Assembly (NCBI RefSeq): GCF_900106795.1
Contig: NZ_FNNS01000007.1
Span: 1-64,000 of the forward strand
Source of the DNA: Aequorivita viscosa
GTDB taxonomy: Bacteria; Bacteroidota; Bacteroidia; Flavobacteriales; Flavobacteriaceae
DNA length: 64,000 bases
Direction of reading: 5' to 3'
The notes below the pieces were generated by a model, which saw nothing but the letters and a program-made list of their open reading frames with translations, ran no database searches and was not told the DNA's origin. Position 1 is the stretch's first letter, and each line of letters opens with the position of its first letter. Position numbers and translations under genes: made by a program. Below, piece by piece: positions 9,568 to 19,085 of the stretch.

Positions 9568-10434
9568 ATGAAAAACGTACTCGTCTTATTTTTTATGCTA
9601 TGCAATGGGCTTATTTTTGCTCAAAACAACACAGAAGTCTATGTTTTTGATGTCGCCCTTGCTTATGAAGGCCTTGAATTACTAAACGCTCGAAATGTTT
9701 CCAACAACAAAGGTTACGACAATCAACCCTCTTTTATTTCAAATGAAACCCTTGTTTTTGCGGGAAACAATAATGGTCAAACAGATATTTCGGAATACAG
9801 TTGCACTTCCCAAGTAAAAAAGTGGGCAAATAAAGAATCTGAAGGCAGCGAATACTCTCCCCAGAAATTTCCATCAAGTAATGATTTGGCGGCAGTTAGA
9901 CTAGATAAAGATGGCAAACAAAGACTCTACAAATACAATACAAAAACCGGTACTTCTTCCAAAATAATTGAAAATTTAGAAGTTGCCTATTTTGCTTTTT
10001 ACAATGATGAAAAAATCCTTGCTACCGTTCTTTCTGGTTCACAAATGGATTTGGTGATGATCGATTTAAAAACAAAATCGGCAGATACTTTATTTCAAAA
10101 TGCAGGTAGATCATTACAGAAAGTTCCAAACTCCAATTCCATGTCATACACCCTAATTAACGAAGACCATAATTTAGATTTATACGTTTTGGATATGGCT
10201 TCCAATGACAGCTTTTTTATCTGCGAATTACCTTTTAACACCCAAGATTACGTTTGGATGAACGATACACAAGTACTTACCGGAAAAGGAAGTAAACTAT
10301 ATATGTACGACACCCTAGGAATTCCCGAATGGAACAAAGTTGCTTCCTTAGATGAATACGGAGTCCGAAATATTACGCGTTTGGCAATCAGTCCAAATGG
10401 AAAAAAACTGGCCTTGGTTGCGGACGAACTCTAA
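9568..10434 (+). CDS. secreted TolB-like beta-propeller protein
   Basis: A 288-residue exported protein with signal peptide MKNVLVLFFMLCNGLIFAQ. The body has repeated propeller blades of the PD40/TolB kind: QPSFISNETLVFAG, SPQKFPSSNDLAAVRLDKDGKQ and a final ISPNGKKLALV. There is no catalytic motif. It probably binds a ligand or partner in the periplasm, but the function is unknown. It precedes an M28 and an M1 peptidase on the same strand, so a link to peptide use is possible. Confidence 0.65.
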   Translation: MKNVLVLFFMLCNGLIFAQNNTEVYVFDVALAYEGLELLNARNVSNNKGYDNQPSFISNETLVFAGNNNGQTDISEYSCTSQVKKWANKESEGSEYSPQKFPSSNDLAAVRLDKDGKQRLYKYNTKTGTSSKIIENLEVAYFAFYNDEKILATVLSGSQMDLVMIDLKTKSADTLFQNAGRSLQKVPNSNSMSYTLINEDHNLDLYVLDMASNDSFFICELPFNTQDYVWMNDTQVLTGKGSKLYMYDTLGIPEWNKVASLDEYGVRNITRLAISPNGKKLALVADEL

Positions 10435-10448
10435 AAAGAGAAATTGAT

Positions 10449-10475
10449 CTGCAAGGTTATTAAAACCCTGTAGGT
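10449..10475 (+). repeat. dispersed repeat, TGCAAG...TTGTAGGT, copy 2
   Basis: CTGCAAGGTT, an A/T middle, then CCCTGTAGGT. It is the second copy of the element at 6669-6699 and sits 15 bases after the propeller gene stop. Confidence 0.6.
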
Positions 10476-10516
10476 CTTAGTTAGTTTTTTGGTATTTTTA
10501 AGCAAAATTCCCCTCA

Positions 10517-11869
10517 ATGAAACAGTTGCCAATATTCCTATTCTCAATATTCAGTATTTTTTCATTTTCCCAAAACCCTCAAAAAATTGAGATTCCCGAT
10601 AGTAAGATTTACGAGATCATCAATTCCGTTTCTTCTGAAAGAATAGAAAAATACATCACCATTCTGTCAAATTTCGGAACGCGAAATACATTCAGCGATA
10701 CCATCAGCAACACTCGAGGCATTGGTGCCGCTCGAAGATGGATAAAAGCTGAGTTTGAAACCACCTCAAAAAACTGTGGAAATTGTTTGAATGTTTTTTA
10801 TCAAAAAGATTTGGTAAAGGCAGAAGGCAATCCACGTATTCCTAGGGACACTTGGATTGTGAATGTTGCTGCAGTTCAAAGGGGAAGCAAATACCCCAAT
10901 CGCTTCATTATTATGAGCGGAGACATTGACTCTCGAAACAGCGATGGCAATGATTTTACAAAAGATGCCCCAGGAGCCAATGACAACGCTAGCGGAATGG
11001 CAGGAACCCTTGAAGCTGCAAGGGTTTTATCAAAGTATAAATTTGAAAACAGCATTATCTATTTAGGATTAAGTGGCGAAGAGCAAGGTCTCTACGGAGG
11101 AAAAGGGTTTGCCGAATACGCCAAAAACAAGGGTTGGGAAATCATCGGCGTTTTCAACAATGATATGATTGGGAATATTAAAGGCGTAAACGGCGTAATC
11201 AGTAATCGTGATTTTAGAATTTTTTCCGAACCCGTCCCTCCTACTGAAACCGAAAAGGAAAGACAACTGAGGCGATTTTATGGTGGAGAAGTAGATGGCA
11301 TTTCCCGACAGCTCGCACGTTATGTATATAAAACCACAAGTAAATACATGCCTGAAATGAACCCAATGATGATCTATCGATTGGATCGTTTTGGCCGTGG
11401 TGGGCATCATCGTCCTTTTAATGATGTAGGTTGGGCTGGAATTCGCATCATGGAAGCGCACGAGAATTACAACCAGCAACACCAAGATATACGAACTGAA
11501 AACGGAATTGAATACGGAGATAAACTTGAATTCGTGAATTTCGATTACGCAGCAAAACTAACTGCCGTCAATGCTATAAACCTAGCAAGTCTGGCCTGGG
11601 CGCCACCCGAACCAAAAAACGTGTCGATTGGAGGAGTTGTAGAAGCTTCTGCAAAATTGAAATGGGAAAAGGTAAACGGTGCTATTGGCTATAAAATATA
11701 TTGGCGAGACACCACCTCCCCCACTTGGGATCACAGCCGCTATGTGGGAAATATTTCGGAATTTACCCTTGAAGGAATCGTAATCGACAACTCGTTCTTT
11801 GGAGTGGCTTCCGTTGGTGAAAATGGATTCGAGAGCGTTGTAGTTTTCCCTAATTCGGTATTTAGATAA
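10517..11869 (+). CDS. secreted M28 family metallopeptidase
   Basis: A 450-residue zinc aminopeptidase of family M28, exported (signal peptide MKQLPIFLFSIFSIFSFSQ). The metal and catalytic motifs are present: GANDNASG with Asp156, GEEQG with catalytic Glu188 and metal-binding Glu189, NNDMIGN with Asp, and a distal His in AHENYNQQHQD. The C-terminal 90 residues look like a fibronectin type III domain (AKLKWEKVNGAIGYKIYWR). It would release N-terminal residues from peptides outside the cytoplasm. It stands 11 bases before an M1 peptidase gene and is likely cotranscribed. A near-consensus -7 box, TATTTTTA, lies at 10493. Confidence 0.9.
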   Translation: MKQLPIFLFSIFSIFSFSQNPQKIEIPDSKIYEIINSVSSERIEKYITILSNFGTRNTFSDTISNTRGIGAARRWIKAEFETTSKNCGNCLNVFYQKDLVKAEGNPRIPRDTWIVNVAAVQRGSKYPNRFIIMSGDIDSRNSDGNDFTKDAPGANDNASGMAGTLEAARVLSKYKFENSIIYLGLSGEEQGLYGGKGFAEYAKNKGWEIIGVFNNDMIGNIKGVNGVISNRDFRIFSEPVPPTETEKERQLRRFYGGEVDGISRQLARYVYKTTSKYMPEMNPMMIYRLDRFGRGGHHRPFNDVGWAGIRIMEAHENYNQQHQDIRTENGIEYGDKLEFVNFDYAAKLTAVNAINLASLAWAPPEPKNVSIGGVVEASAKLKWEKVNGAIGYKIYWRDTTSPTWDHSRYVGNISEFTLEGIVIDNSFFGVASVGENGFESVVVFPNSVFR

Positions 11870-11879
11870 AATTATAACT

Positions 11880-13505
11880 ATGAAAGAAAAAGTCTGCATA
11901 CTCGTTCTATTGCTTCTTAACTTCTCTGTGTTTTCTCAAGAATTCACCCGAGCCGATACCCTTCGCGGCAGCATAACTCCAGAACGTGCTTGGTGGGATG
12001 TAACGCATTACGATTTAAAAGTAACCGTAAACCCTTCAGAAAAAACCATTGAAGGCAGCAATACAATTACGTATAAAGTCACCAAACCGCATAACATTAT
12101 GCAAATTGATCTTCAAGCACCTATGAGGATTGATAAAGCAATCCAAAACGGGCAAGATATTTCTTTTACTTCAGAAGGTAATGCGCACTTTCTAGAACTC
12201 CAACAACCACAAGAACTTGGAGAAGAACAAAATATAACGCTCTTCTTCTCTGGAAAGCCGAAGGTTGCAAGACGCCCACCATGGGATGGAGGTTTTACTT
12301 GGACTACAGACAACAACGGCAAGGATTTTATAGCCACTTCCAATCAAGGCATTGGCGCTAGCGTTTGGTGGCCATTAAAAGACCATCCCGCCGATGAACC
12401 AGACAACGGAGTAACCGTTTCCGTTACAACACCAAAAAACTTAATGAATGTAGGCAATGGAAGACTCCTGAAAGTGATTGAAAATGAAAACTCCAAAACG
12501 TGGGTGTGGAATGTGTTAAACCCAATAAACACGTATGGCGTAAACATGAATATCGGCGATTACATGCATTGGAAAGAAACTTTCAAAGGTGAAAAAGGCC
12601 CGCTGAATATTGACTATTACGTGTTACGGGAAAATGAAGCAAAAGGAAAAAAACAATTCAAGCAAGTGCCAATGATGATTGAGGCTTTTGAACATTGGTT
12701 TGGCCCCTACCCTTTTTATGAAGACGGTTTCAAAATCGTGGAAGCGCCCTATTTAGGTATGGAGCACCAAAGTAGTGTTACCTACGGCAATGGATTTAAA
12801 AATGGATATTTGGGGCGAGATCTTTCCGGTTCAGGTTGGGGAATGAAATTCGATTTTATCATTATACACGAAAGTGGTCATGAATGGTTTGCCAACAACA
12901 TCACGAATAAAGACGTTGCAGATATGTGGATTCATGAGGGATTTACCTGCTATTCGGAAAACCTATATGTAGATTATTACTTCGGAAAAAAAGCGTCTTC
13001 GGAATATGTAATCGGCCTTAGAAAAAACATTTTAAACGACAGGCCCATTATTGGCGATTATAACGTGAACAGCCGTGGTAGTAACGACATTTATTACAAA
13101 GGCGCCAATGTATTGCACACCGTTCGTCAGTTGATAGAAAACGATAAAAAATGGCGCAAGATCCTACGCGGACTCAACAAAACATTCTACCATCAAACTG
13201 TTACAACAAAACAGGTAGAAGAATATATTTCTAAAGAAAGTAAAATAGATCTCACCGAATTTTGGAATCAATATTTACGAACCACCGATATTCCAAAAGT
13301 TGAATATGAAGTAAATGGAAAGGAATTAAAATTTAGATATGTGAACATCGTCGAAAACTTTGACATGCCCGTAATAGCAATCATCAACGGAAAAGAAAAA
13401 TGGATTTACCCCACTGCAACGTGGAAAACCTTAGAAACACCCAAACCGATTGAAACATTTGAAATCAAAAAAGATTTTTATGTGGATTCTGAAAAACTAA
13501 TGTAA
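11880..13505 (+). CDS. secreted M1 family metallopeptidase
   Basis: A 541-residue gluzincin aminopeptidase of family M1, with signal peptide MKEKVCILVLLLLNFSVFSQ. The zinc site is complete: HESGH at residues 330-334 and Glu353, the HExxH-x18-E pattern. The exopeptidase loop is GMEHQS in place of the classic GAMEN. An N-terminal beta-sandwich domain precedes the catalytic domain. It is shorter than four-domain aminopeptidase N, as is common in this phylum. Together with the M28 enzyme just upstream it points to extracytoplasmic peptide degradation. Confidence 0.92.
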   Translation: MKEKVCILVLLLLNFSVFSQEFTRADTLRGSITPERAWWDVTHYDLKVTVNPSEKTIEGSNTITYKVTKPHNIMQIDLQAPMRIDKAIQNGQDISFTSEGNAHFLELQQPQELGEEQNITLFFSGKPKVARRPPWDGGFTWTTDNNGKDFIATSNQGIGASVWWPLKDHPADEPDNGVTVSVTTPKNLMNVGNGRLLKVIENENSKTWVWNVLNPINTYGVNMNIGDYMHWKETFKGEKGPLNIDYYVLRENEAKGKKQFKQVPMMIEAFEHWFGPYPFYEDGFKIVEAPYLGMEHQSSVTYGNGFKNGYLGRDLSGSGWGMKFDFIIIHESGHEWFANNITNKDVADMWIHEGFTCYSENLYVDYYFGKKASSEYVIGLRKNILNDRPIIGDYNVNSRGSNDIYYKGANVLHTVRQLIENDKKWRKILRGLNKTFYHQTVTTKQVEEYISKESKIDLTEFWNQYLRTTDIPKVEYEVNGKELKFRYVNIVENFDMPVIAIINGKEKWIYPTATWKTLETPKPIETFEIKKDFYVDSEKLM

Positions 13506-13627
13506 TAGAAGCTCGACTGCTTTAAATAATTTAGAAAACTCCACTCCTTTTAGCCGAAAAAGTTATCTATATTGGCTAGTAAAATTGAAACAACAAGAAT
13601 TCAAAGTTATAAGAATTTCAGAAACAG

Positions 13628-13635
13628 TAAATTTG
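13628..13635 (+). promoter_or_regulatory. -7 promoter box of the amidohydrolase gene
   Basis: TAAATTTG matches TAnnTTTG, 48 bases before the ATG at 13683. I see no convincing -33 partner. Confidence 0.4.
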
Positions 13636-13682
13636 CGTAAAGCGTATATAAACCAAGCCCCTAATTATCAAATACTTTAAAT

Positions 13683-16600
13683 ATGAAAATTTTTCCATTT
13701 CTACTATGTCTTTTTATCTCAGTTTCCTTTTATGGCCAAAAGAAAAACAAAAAAGACATAAAAAAAGAAGAGTCAAAATGGGAAGTTGCTAATCCTGGAA
13801 AAGATTTCAACTATAAAACACATTCATTTACAACAAACGAAGGTACTTGGATGAACCTAGATGTTAGCCCAGATGGCAAAACCATAGCTTTTGATATGCT
13901 TGGTGATATTTATACGATGCCTATTACTGGCGGCACCGCAACAGCAATCAGAACTGGAATCCCTTTTGAAATACAGCCGAGATTTAGTCCCGATGGCACT
14001 AAAATTTCATTTACAAGTGACGCAGGTGGAGGCGACAATATTTGGGTAATGAATGTTGATGGAAGTGATGCAAAACAAGTTACCAAAGAAAATTTTAGAC
14101 TCTTGAACAATGCTGTTTGGAGTGCAGATGGCAGTTATTTAATTGCAAGAAAGCATTTCACTTCTGGCAGAAGTTTGGGTGCTGGGGAAATGTGGCAATA
14201 TCATAAATCTGGAGGAACGGGAATTCAACTTACCAAAAAGAAAAACGATCAACAGGATGTAAACGAACCCTTTGTTTCGCCTGACGGAAAATACCTTTAT
14301 TATAGTGAAGATATGTATCCTGGCGGTTATTTTCAATACAACAAAGATCCAAACAGCCAGATATACGTTATAAAAAGATATGATTTTGAAACAGGAAAAA
14401 CTGAAACCATTACAGGCGGGCCAGGTGGTGCCGCAAGACCTACAGTTTCAAGAGACGGAAAAAAACTGGCTTTCGTAAAACGGGTTCGCACAAAAAGTGT
14501 GCTCTACATTCAGAACCTGGAAACTGGTGAAGAATGGCCAATTTACGACCAATTAGACAAAGACCAACAGGAGGCCTGGGCAATTTTTGGTGTTTATCCC
14601 AATTTTAATTGGATGCCAAATAACAACGAAATCATTTTTTGGAGTCGTGGAAAAATCAATAAAATTGATGTAAACTCTTTAGCGGTAACCAACATCCCTT
14701 TTACCGCAAATGTTAAAATTGATTTAGCCGAAACTGTTCATTTTAACAATAAAATAGAAACTGAAACTTTTACGCCAAAAATGATACGCCACACCGTTAC
14801 TTCGCCGGATGGAAAAAGTGTTGTTTTTAGCGCGTTGGGGCATTTGTATAGAAAAGAGCTGCCGAATGGCAAACCTCAGCGATTAACAAACAGCAACGAC
14901 TTTGAGTTCGAGCCCACTTTTTCTCCCAACGGTGCCGAAATAGTTTACGTTACTTGGAACGACACCCAAAAAGGCGCTATTTATAAAATTTCAGCGAATG
15001 GTGGAAATCCTATAAAATTGACTTCCAAAAAAGGAATTTATAGAACGCCATCTTTCTCTCCAAACGGAACGCAAATAACGTTTAGAAAAGAAAGTGGAAA
15101 TACAGATCAGGGATTTACATTTACCAAGAATGACGGTATTTATATTATGAATGCCAACGGTAGCAATGAAACTTTCGTAATTGACAAAGGCGAATACCCG
15201 ATGTTTAGCAAAGATGGCAAACGAATTTTCCTACAAACTGGAGGAACCTATTTTGGGGCTATTGAGAAGAAACTGATAAGCGTAAACCTTATTGGAAAAG
15301 ACGAAAAAACGCATCTTACTTCAAAATATGCGAATAGGTTAGTTCCAAGTCCAGACAACGAGTGGGTTGCTTTTACGAATCTTCACAAACTGTTTGTGGC
15401 TCCTTTGTTATTAAACGGCCAAACTATAAATTTAGATGACAAAACCAAGGCTTTGCCCGTTTCCCAGCTCGCCAAGGATGCCGGAATAAGTATCCATTGG
15501 TCTCCAAATAGCCAAGAAATAATGTGGACTTTAGGCGATGAATATTTCAGCAATGAGCTTAAAAACAGGTTTACATTTTTAACTGGTTCGCCAGAGAAAG
15601 TGCCAGAAGTAACTTTGGTTGGCACGAAAATAGACCTACAAGCAGCCGTAGACAAACCCAATGGACGAATTGCGTTTACCAATGCACGAATTATTACAAT
15701 GGAAGGTGATAACGTAATTGAAAACGGAACCATCGTTATTAACGGTAGCAAAATTGAAGCTATTGGAGAAGCTAATAAAGTTTCTGTTCCATCTGATGCT
15801 AAAGTTTATTCAGCAGCGGGAAAAACAATAATGCCTGGAATGGTTGATGCGCATGCGCACGTTGGTGCCTTCCGTTATGGATTGCCTTCGCAACAATACT
15901 GGCCTTTTATGGCGAATTTAGCGTTTGGTGTAACCACATCTCACGATCCTTCTGCTAATACTGAGACCGTTTTCACACTTTCCGAACTTCAAAAAAGTGG
16001 GCAGTTGGTAGGACCGAGATTGTTTTCCACCGGATTTATTTTATATGGTGCTGATGGCGATTTTAAAGCTGTTATCAACAATTTAGAAGATGCAAGAAGC
16101 AGCATTCGTCGCACAAAAGCCTTTGGCGCAAAAAGTGTGAAAAGCTACAATCAACCACGAAGAGATCAACGTCAGCAAGTACTACAAGCCGCCCGAGAGT
16201 TAGAAATAAATGTTGTACCAGAAGGAGGATCCACTTTTTATCACAACATAACCCAAGTTATTGATGGTCATACTGGCGTCGAACACAACATTCCTGTTGC
16301 ACCCGTTTACAAAGATATCCTTGAGGTTTGGGGCAAAAGTAATTCTGGATACACTCCCACGCTTATTGTAAATTACGGTGGAATGAACGGGGAAGTTTAT
16401 TTTTATGAAAGAGACAATGTATGGGAAAATGAAAAACTACTAACGTTTACGCCGCGTAGTGTTATAGATAGTCGTTCAAGACATAGAATAAAAGTTCCTG
16501 CGGAAGAATACGACAACGGTCATAAATTGGTTTCCCGAACCGTAAAGTCTCTACAGGACGCTGGTGTTAAAGTAAATATGGGTGCTCACGGCCAGTTACA

Positions 16601-16973
16601 GGGTTTGGGTGCACATTGGGAAACCTGGATGCTACAACAGGGTGGGATGAGCAATTTGGAAGCGCTAAAAGCCGCCACGATTAATTCTGCCGAATATATA
16701 GGTGCTGGGGAAGACATTGGTTCATTAAAAACTGGAAAGCTTGCCGATTTAATTGTGATGGATGAAAACCCGTTAGAAAATATTGAAAATACGCTCTCCA
16801 TAAAAATGGTAATGATAAATGGTCGGTTATACGATGCCGAAACGATGAATGAAATTGGCAACACCCCAAAAGAACGCCTTCCATTTTTCTGGGAAATGGA
16901 GAAGTACAATCAAGCCTTTCCATGGCATCAAGAAACACAAGGTTTTATGGATGGAGGTTGTAGTTGCCATTAA
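13683..16973 (+). CDS. secreted propeller-amidohydrolase fusion
   Basis: A 1096-residue exported protein (signal peptide MKIFPFLLCLFISVSFYGQ). Residues about 50-640 form a TolB-like propeller with repeated DGKTIAF, SPDGTKISFTS and SPNGTQITFR blades. Residues about 665-1080 are an amidohydrolase-superfamily TIM barrel. Its metal-binding HAH lies near residue 724 in VDAHAHVG, followed by GVTTSHDPS, a His in VEHNIP, and a C-terminal GKLADLIVMDENP. The substrate is unknown; related fusions are annotated as imidazolonepropionase- or prolidase-like. The C-terminus GGCSCH is Cys-rich and could bind metal, which is a guess. Confidence 0.85.
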   Translation: MKIFPFLLCLFISVSFYGQKKNKKDIKKEESKWEVANPGKDFNYKTHSFTTNEGTWMNLDVSPDGKTIAFDMLGDIYTMPITGGTATAIRTGIPFEIQPRFSPDGTKISFTSDAGGGDNIWVMNVDGSDAKQVTKENFRLLNNAVWSADGSYLIARKHFTSGRSLGAGEMWQYHKSGGTGIQLTKKKNDQQDVNEPFVSPDGKYLYYSEDMYPGGYFQYNKDPNSQIYVIKRYDFETGKTETITGGPGGAARPTVSRDGKKLAFVKRVRTKSVLYIQNLETGEEWPIYDQLDKDQQEAWAIFGVYPNFNWMPNNNEIIFWSRGKINKIDVNSLAVTNIPFTANVKIDLAETVHFNNKIETETFTPKMIRHTVTSPDGKSVVFSALGHLYRKELPNGKPQRLTNSNDFEFEPTFSPNGAEIVYVTWNDTQKGAIYKISANGGNPIKLTSKKGIYRTPSFSPNGTQITFRKESGNTDQGFTFTKNDGIYIMNANGSNETFVIDKGEYPMFSKDGKRIFLQTGGTYFGAIEKKLISVNLIGKDEKTHLTSKYANRLVPSPDNEWVAFTNLHKLFVAPLLLNGQTINLDDKTKALPVSQLAKDAGISIHWSPNSQEIMWTLGDEYFSNELKNRFTFLTGSPEKVPEVTLVGTKIDLQAAVDKPNGRIAFTNARIITMEGDNVIENGTIVINGSKIEAIGEANKVSVPSDAKVYSAAGKTIMPGMVDAHAHVGAFRYGLPSQQYWPFMANLAFGVTTSHDPSANTETVFTLSELQKSGQLVGPRLFSTGFILYGADGDFKAVINNLEDARSSIRRTKAFGAKSVKSYNQPRRDQRQQVLQAARELEINVVPEGGSTFYHNITQVIDGHTGVEHNIPVAPVYKDILEVWGKSNSGYTPTLIVNYGGMNGEVYFYERDNVWENEKLLTFTPRSVIDSRSRHRIKVPAEEYDNGHKLVSRTVKSLQDAGVKVNMGAHGQLQGLGAHWETWMLQQGGMSNLEALKAATINSAEYIGAGEDIGSLKTGKLADLIVMDENPLENIENTLSIKMVMINGRLYDAETMNEIGNTPKERLPFFWEMEKYNQAFPWHQETQGFMDGGCSCH

Positions 16974-16984
16974 TTTGAGGTAAA

Positions 16985-17293
16985 ATGTATAGAGCCCACT
17001 GGCAATTCTACAAAACCATTTTTCCGTTTGTCGCGGCATTTTCAATTATTGGGATTGCTTTTTTGGGGATGTATTGGGGATTTGTAATTTTCGCTACTTT
17101 CGGGTTGTTTATCGGTTTTTTGGGGTTTCAGTTCTTTTACAGTAATCAATACTATTTTTATTTTAACCTCGGACTCACCAAGTGGAAGCTACTTAGAGCC
17201 TCCTTTTTAATCAACCTTTTCATTGGGATTCCCGTCTTTTCATTGCTAATCATTTTTATAAGTTTCATAATTGGCGATATTCAAATTACATAA
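16985..17293 (+). CDS. small three-helix membrane protein upstream of ABC ATPase
   Basis: A 102-residue protein of unknown family with three predicted membrane segments: FPFVAAFSIIGIAFLGMYWG, FVIFATFGLFIGFLGFQFFY and LINLFIGIPVFSLLIIFISF. Its 3' end overlaps the start of the ABC ATPase gene by 23 bases. That overlap suggests coupled translation and a shared complex. It is far smaller than a normal ABC permease. Confidence 0.65.
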   Translation: MYRAHWQFYKTIFPFVAAFSIIGIAFLGMYWGFVIFATFGLFIGFLGFQFFYSNQYYFYFNLGLTKWKLLRASFLINLFIGIPVFSLLIIFISFIIGDIQIT

Positions 17294-17942
17294 CGCTTCC
17301 ATTAGCTTTGGCGACAAAGAAGTGCTAACGGAAGTCTCATTTTCGTTGGAAACTGAAGAAATATTGGGAATATTTGGAAGGAACGGCTCTGGAAAGTCCT
17401 CTTTGCTGAAAATGATATTTGGAACACTTCAGAAAGGTTCGATCAGTAATTCAATAAACGACATATTTTTTAACCCTTCCGAAAACATTTCGAAAAAACA
17501 AATTGCCTACCTGCCTCAAGATTCCTATTTACCGAAAAACATAAAGGTTCGCGATCTCATTCCGATTTATTCTTCTGAAGAGCAAAAACAAGATAAGGTG
17601 TTTTACGACCCATACATTGCGAGCTATACATCAAAAAAAGTTGGTGAGCTCTCACTCGGGCAAGTCCGCTATCTTGAAGTGATACTCTTGGCAAACCTAG
17701 ACCATCCTTTTTTAATGTTGGACGAACCTTTTTCAATGATCGAACCGATTTATAAAACGCAGATAAAAAAGACCTTAACGGAATTAAAAACAAGGAAAGG
17801 AATTATCATCACCGACCACTATTATAAAGATGTTTTTGAAATAAGCACCCAAAATTTGTTGCTAAAAGACGGAAAAAACTACCCAATCACTTCCGAAAAT
17901 GAACTACGGAAACATGGATATTTAAGCAAAAAATCTATTTAA
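17271..17942 (+). CDS. ABC transporter ATP-binding protein
   Basis: A 223-residue ABC ATPase. It has Walker A GRNGSGKSS, Q-loop region AYLPQDSYLP, signature LSLGQ, Walker B FLMLDEP and the switch His in ITDHYY. No ATG lies before Walker A, so the start must be the TTG at 17271 or another non-ATG codon, inside the upstream membrane-protein gene. No conventional permease follows, so the 102-residue membrane protein upstream is the only visible partner. Substrate unknown. Confidence 0.85.
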   Translation: MAIFKLHNASISFGDKEVLTEVSFSLETEEILGIFGRNGSGKSSLLKMIFGTLQKGSISNSINDIFFNPSENISKKQIAYLPQDSYLPKNIKVRDLIPIYSSEEQKQDKVFYDPYIASYTSKKVGELSLGQVRYLEVILLANLDHPFLMLDEPFSMIEPIYKTQIKKTLTELKTRKGIIITDHYYKDVFEISTQNLLLKDGKNYPITSENELRKHGYLSKKSI

Positions 17943-18037
17943 GAATCAGAGAGTTTGAATTAAATATTAATTCGACTTACACACTGAATAAAACAATCTT
18001 TAAAGCAAATTTCAAAACTTGTCGCGCGAAGGTTTAT

Positions 18038-18045
18038 TATCTTTG
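18038..18045 (+). promoter_or_regulatory. -7 promoter box of the lipoate ligase gene
   Basis: TATCTTTG matches TAnnTTTG exactly, 16 bases before the ATG at 18062. A TTG at 18019-18021 is a possible -33 element. Confidence 0.6.
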
Positions 18046-18061
18046 TTGAAAACAGTGTTAT

Positions 18062-19069
18062 ATGATTTTTCTAGAGAACGAAGGCATCACCAACCCAAAG
18101 CTAAACCTTGCTTTAGAGGAATATGCCCTGCGAAATTTCAGCGCAGATTCGGATTACTTATTATTCTACATCAACGAACCTTCCATTATAATTGGCCGCA
18201 ACCAGAATACGTTGGAAGAAGTTAATCAAAACTATGTGGAAGAAAACAACATCCACGTTGTGCGCAGAGTTTCGGGCGGAGGCGCTGTATATCACGACTT
18301 CGGGAATTTAAACTTTAGCTTTATTACCAATCACGATGTAAAGAGTTTGAATAATTTCAAAAAATTTACCGCTCCTGTTATTAAGGTTTTAAAAAGCTTG
18401 GGGCTGGATGCTGAGTTAAAAGGTAGAAACGACATTGAAGTCGATGAAAAGAAAATCTCTGGAACAGCACAGTTTTCTACTGGAAAACGAATGGTTAGCC
18501 ACGGCACACTCTTATTAGATACTGACTTGGGTGAAGTTGTAAACGCCCTAAACGTTAAAATGAGTAAGATTCAGTCCAAAGGCCATAAATCTGTTAGAAG
18601 TCGAGTTGCGAACATTTCAGAATATCTAAAAACTCCCTTGAAGATTGAAGAATTCCGAAGTCTTTTATTAGAAGGACTTTATGACGAAAGCGAGCCTTTT
18701 GAAACCTATCATCTAACGCCTGAAGAGTGGAAAGCTGTTCATCAATTAAAAGAAGAAAAATACGACACTTGGGAATGGAATTACGGGCGTTCTCCTAAAT
18801 TCAACATTCAACGCACCCGAAGATTTCCTATTGGAGAAATAGATCTCCGAATTTTTGTCGAAAAAGGAACTATTAAAGACTTTAAAATATTTGGAGATTT
18901 CTTCGGAAAAGAACCTGTTGAAACCCTCGAAAAAATAGTAGAAGGAACCCGTTACGAAAAATCCGATATCACTAATTTATTGAAAGACATTTCCCTGAAT
19001 GAGTATTTCGGCGATATTTCAAAAGACGATTTTATTGAGTTGATTTATGGTGAAGATGAAATAGAATAA
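18062..19069 (+). CDS. lplA: lipoate-protein ligase
   Basis: A 335-residue lipoate ligase that activates lipoate with ATP and attaches it to the E2 and H proteins of 2-oxoacid dehydrogenases and glycine cleavage. It has the lipoate-binding RRVSGGGAVYHD loop (about residues 72-83), NLNFSF, and the catalytic-lysine motif KISGTAQ (about residues 136-142). A C-terminal accessory domain is present, so it can probably do both steps alone. It is monocistronic by its own promoter. Confidence 0.92.
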   Translation: MIFLENEGITNPKLNLALEEYALRNFSADSDYLLFYINEPSIIIGRNQNTLEEVNQNYVEENNIHVVRRVSGGGAVYHDFGNLNFSFITNHDVKSLNNFKKFTAPVIKVLKSLGLDAELKGRNDIEVDEKKISGTAQFSTGKRMVSHGTLLLDTDLGEVVNALNVKMSKIQSKGHKSVRSRVANISEYLKTPLKIEEFRSLLLEGLYDESEPFETYHLTPEEWKAVHQLKEEKYDTWEWNYGRSPKFNIQRTRRFPIGEIDLRIFVEKGTIKDFKIFGDFFGKEPVETLEKIVEGTRYEKSDITNLLKDISLNEYFGDISKDDFIELIYGEDEIE

Positions 19070-19085
19070 TACGTCTCTAACTACC

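Noticed and set aside
18019-18225. Separate 68-residue protein before lplA
   Set aside because: It overlaps the lplA coding region in another frame, covers its promoter, and has no domain signal.
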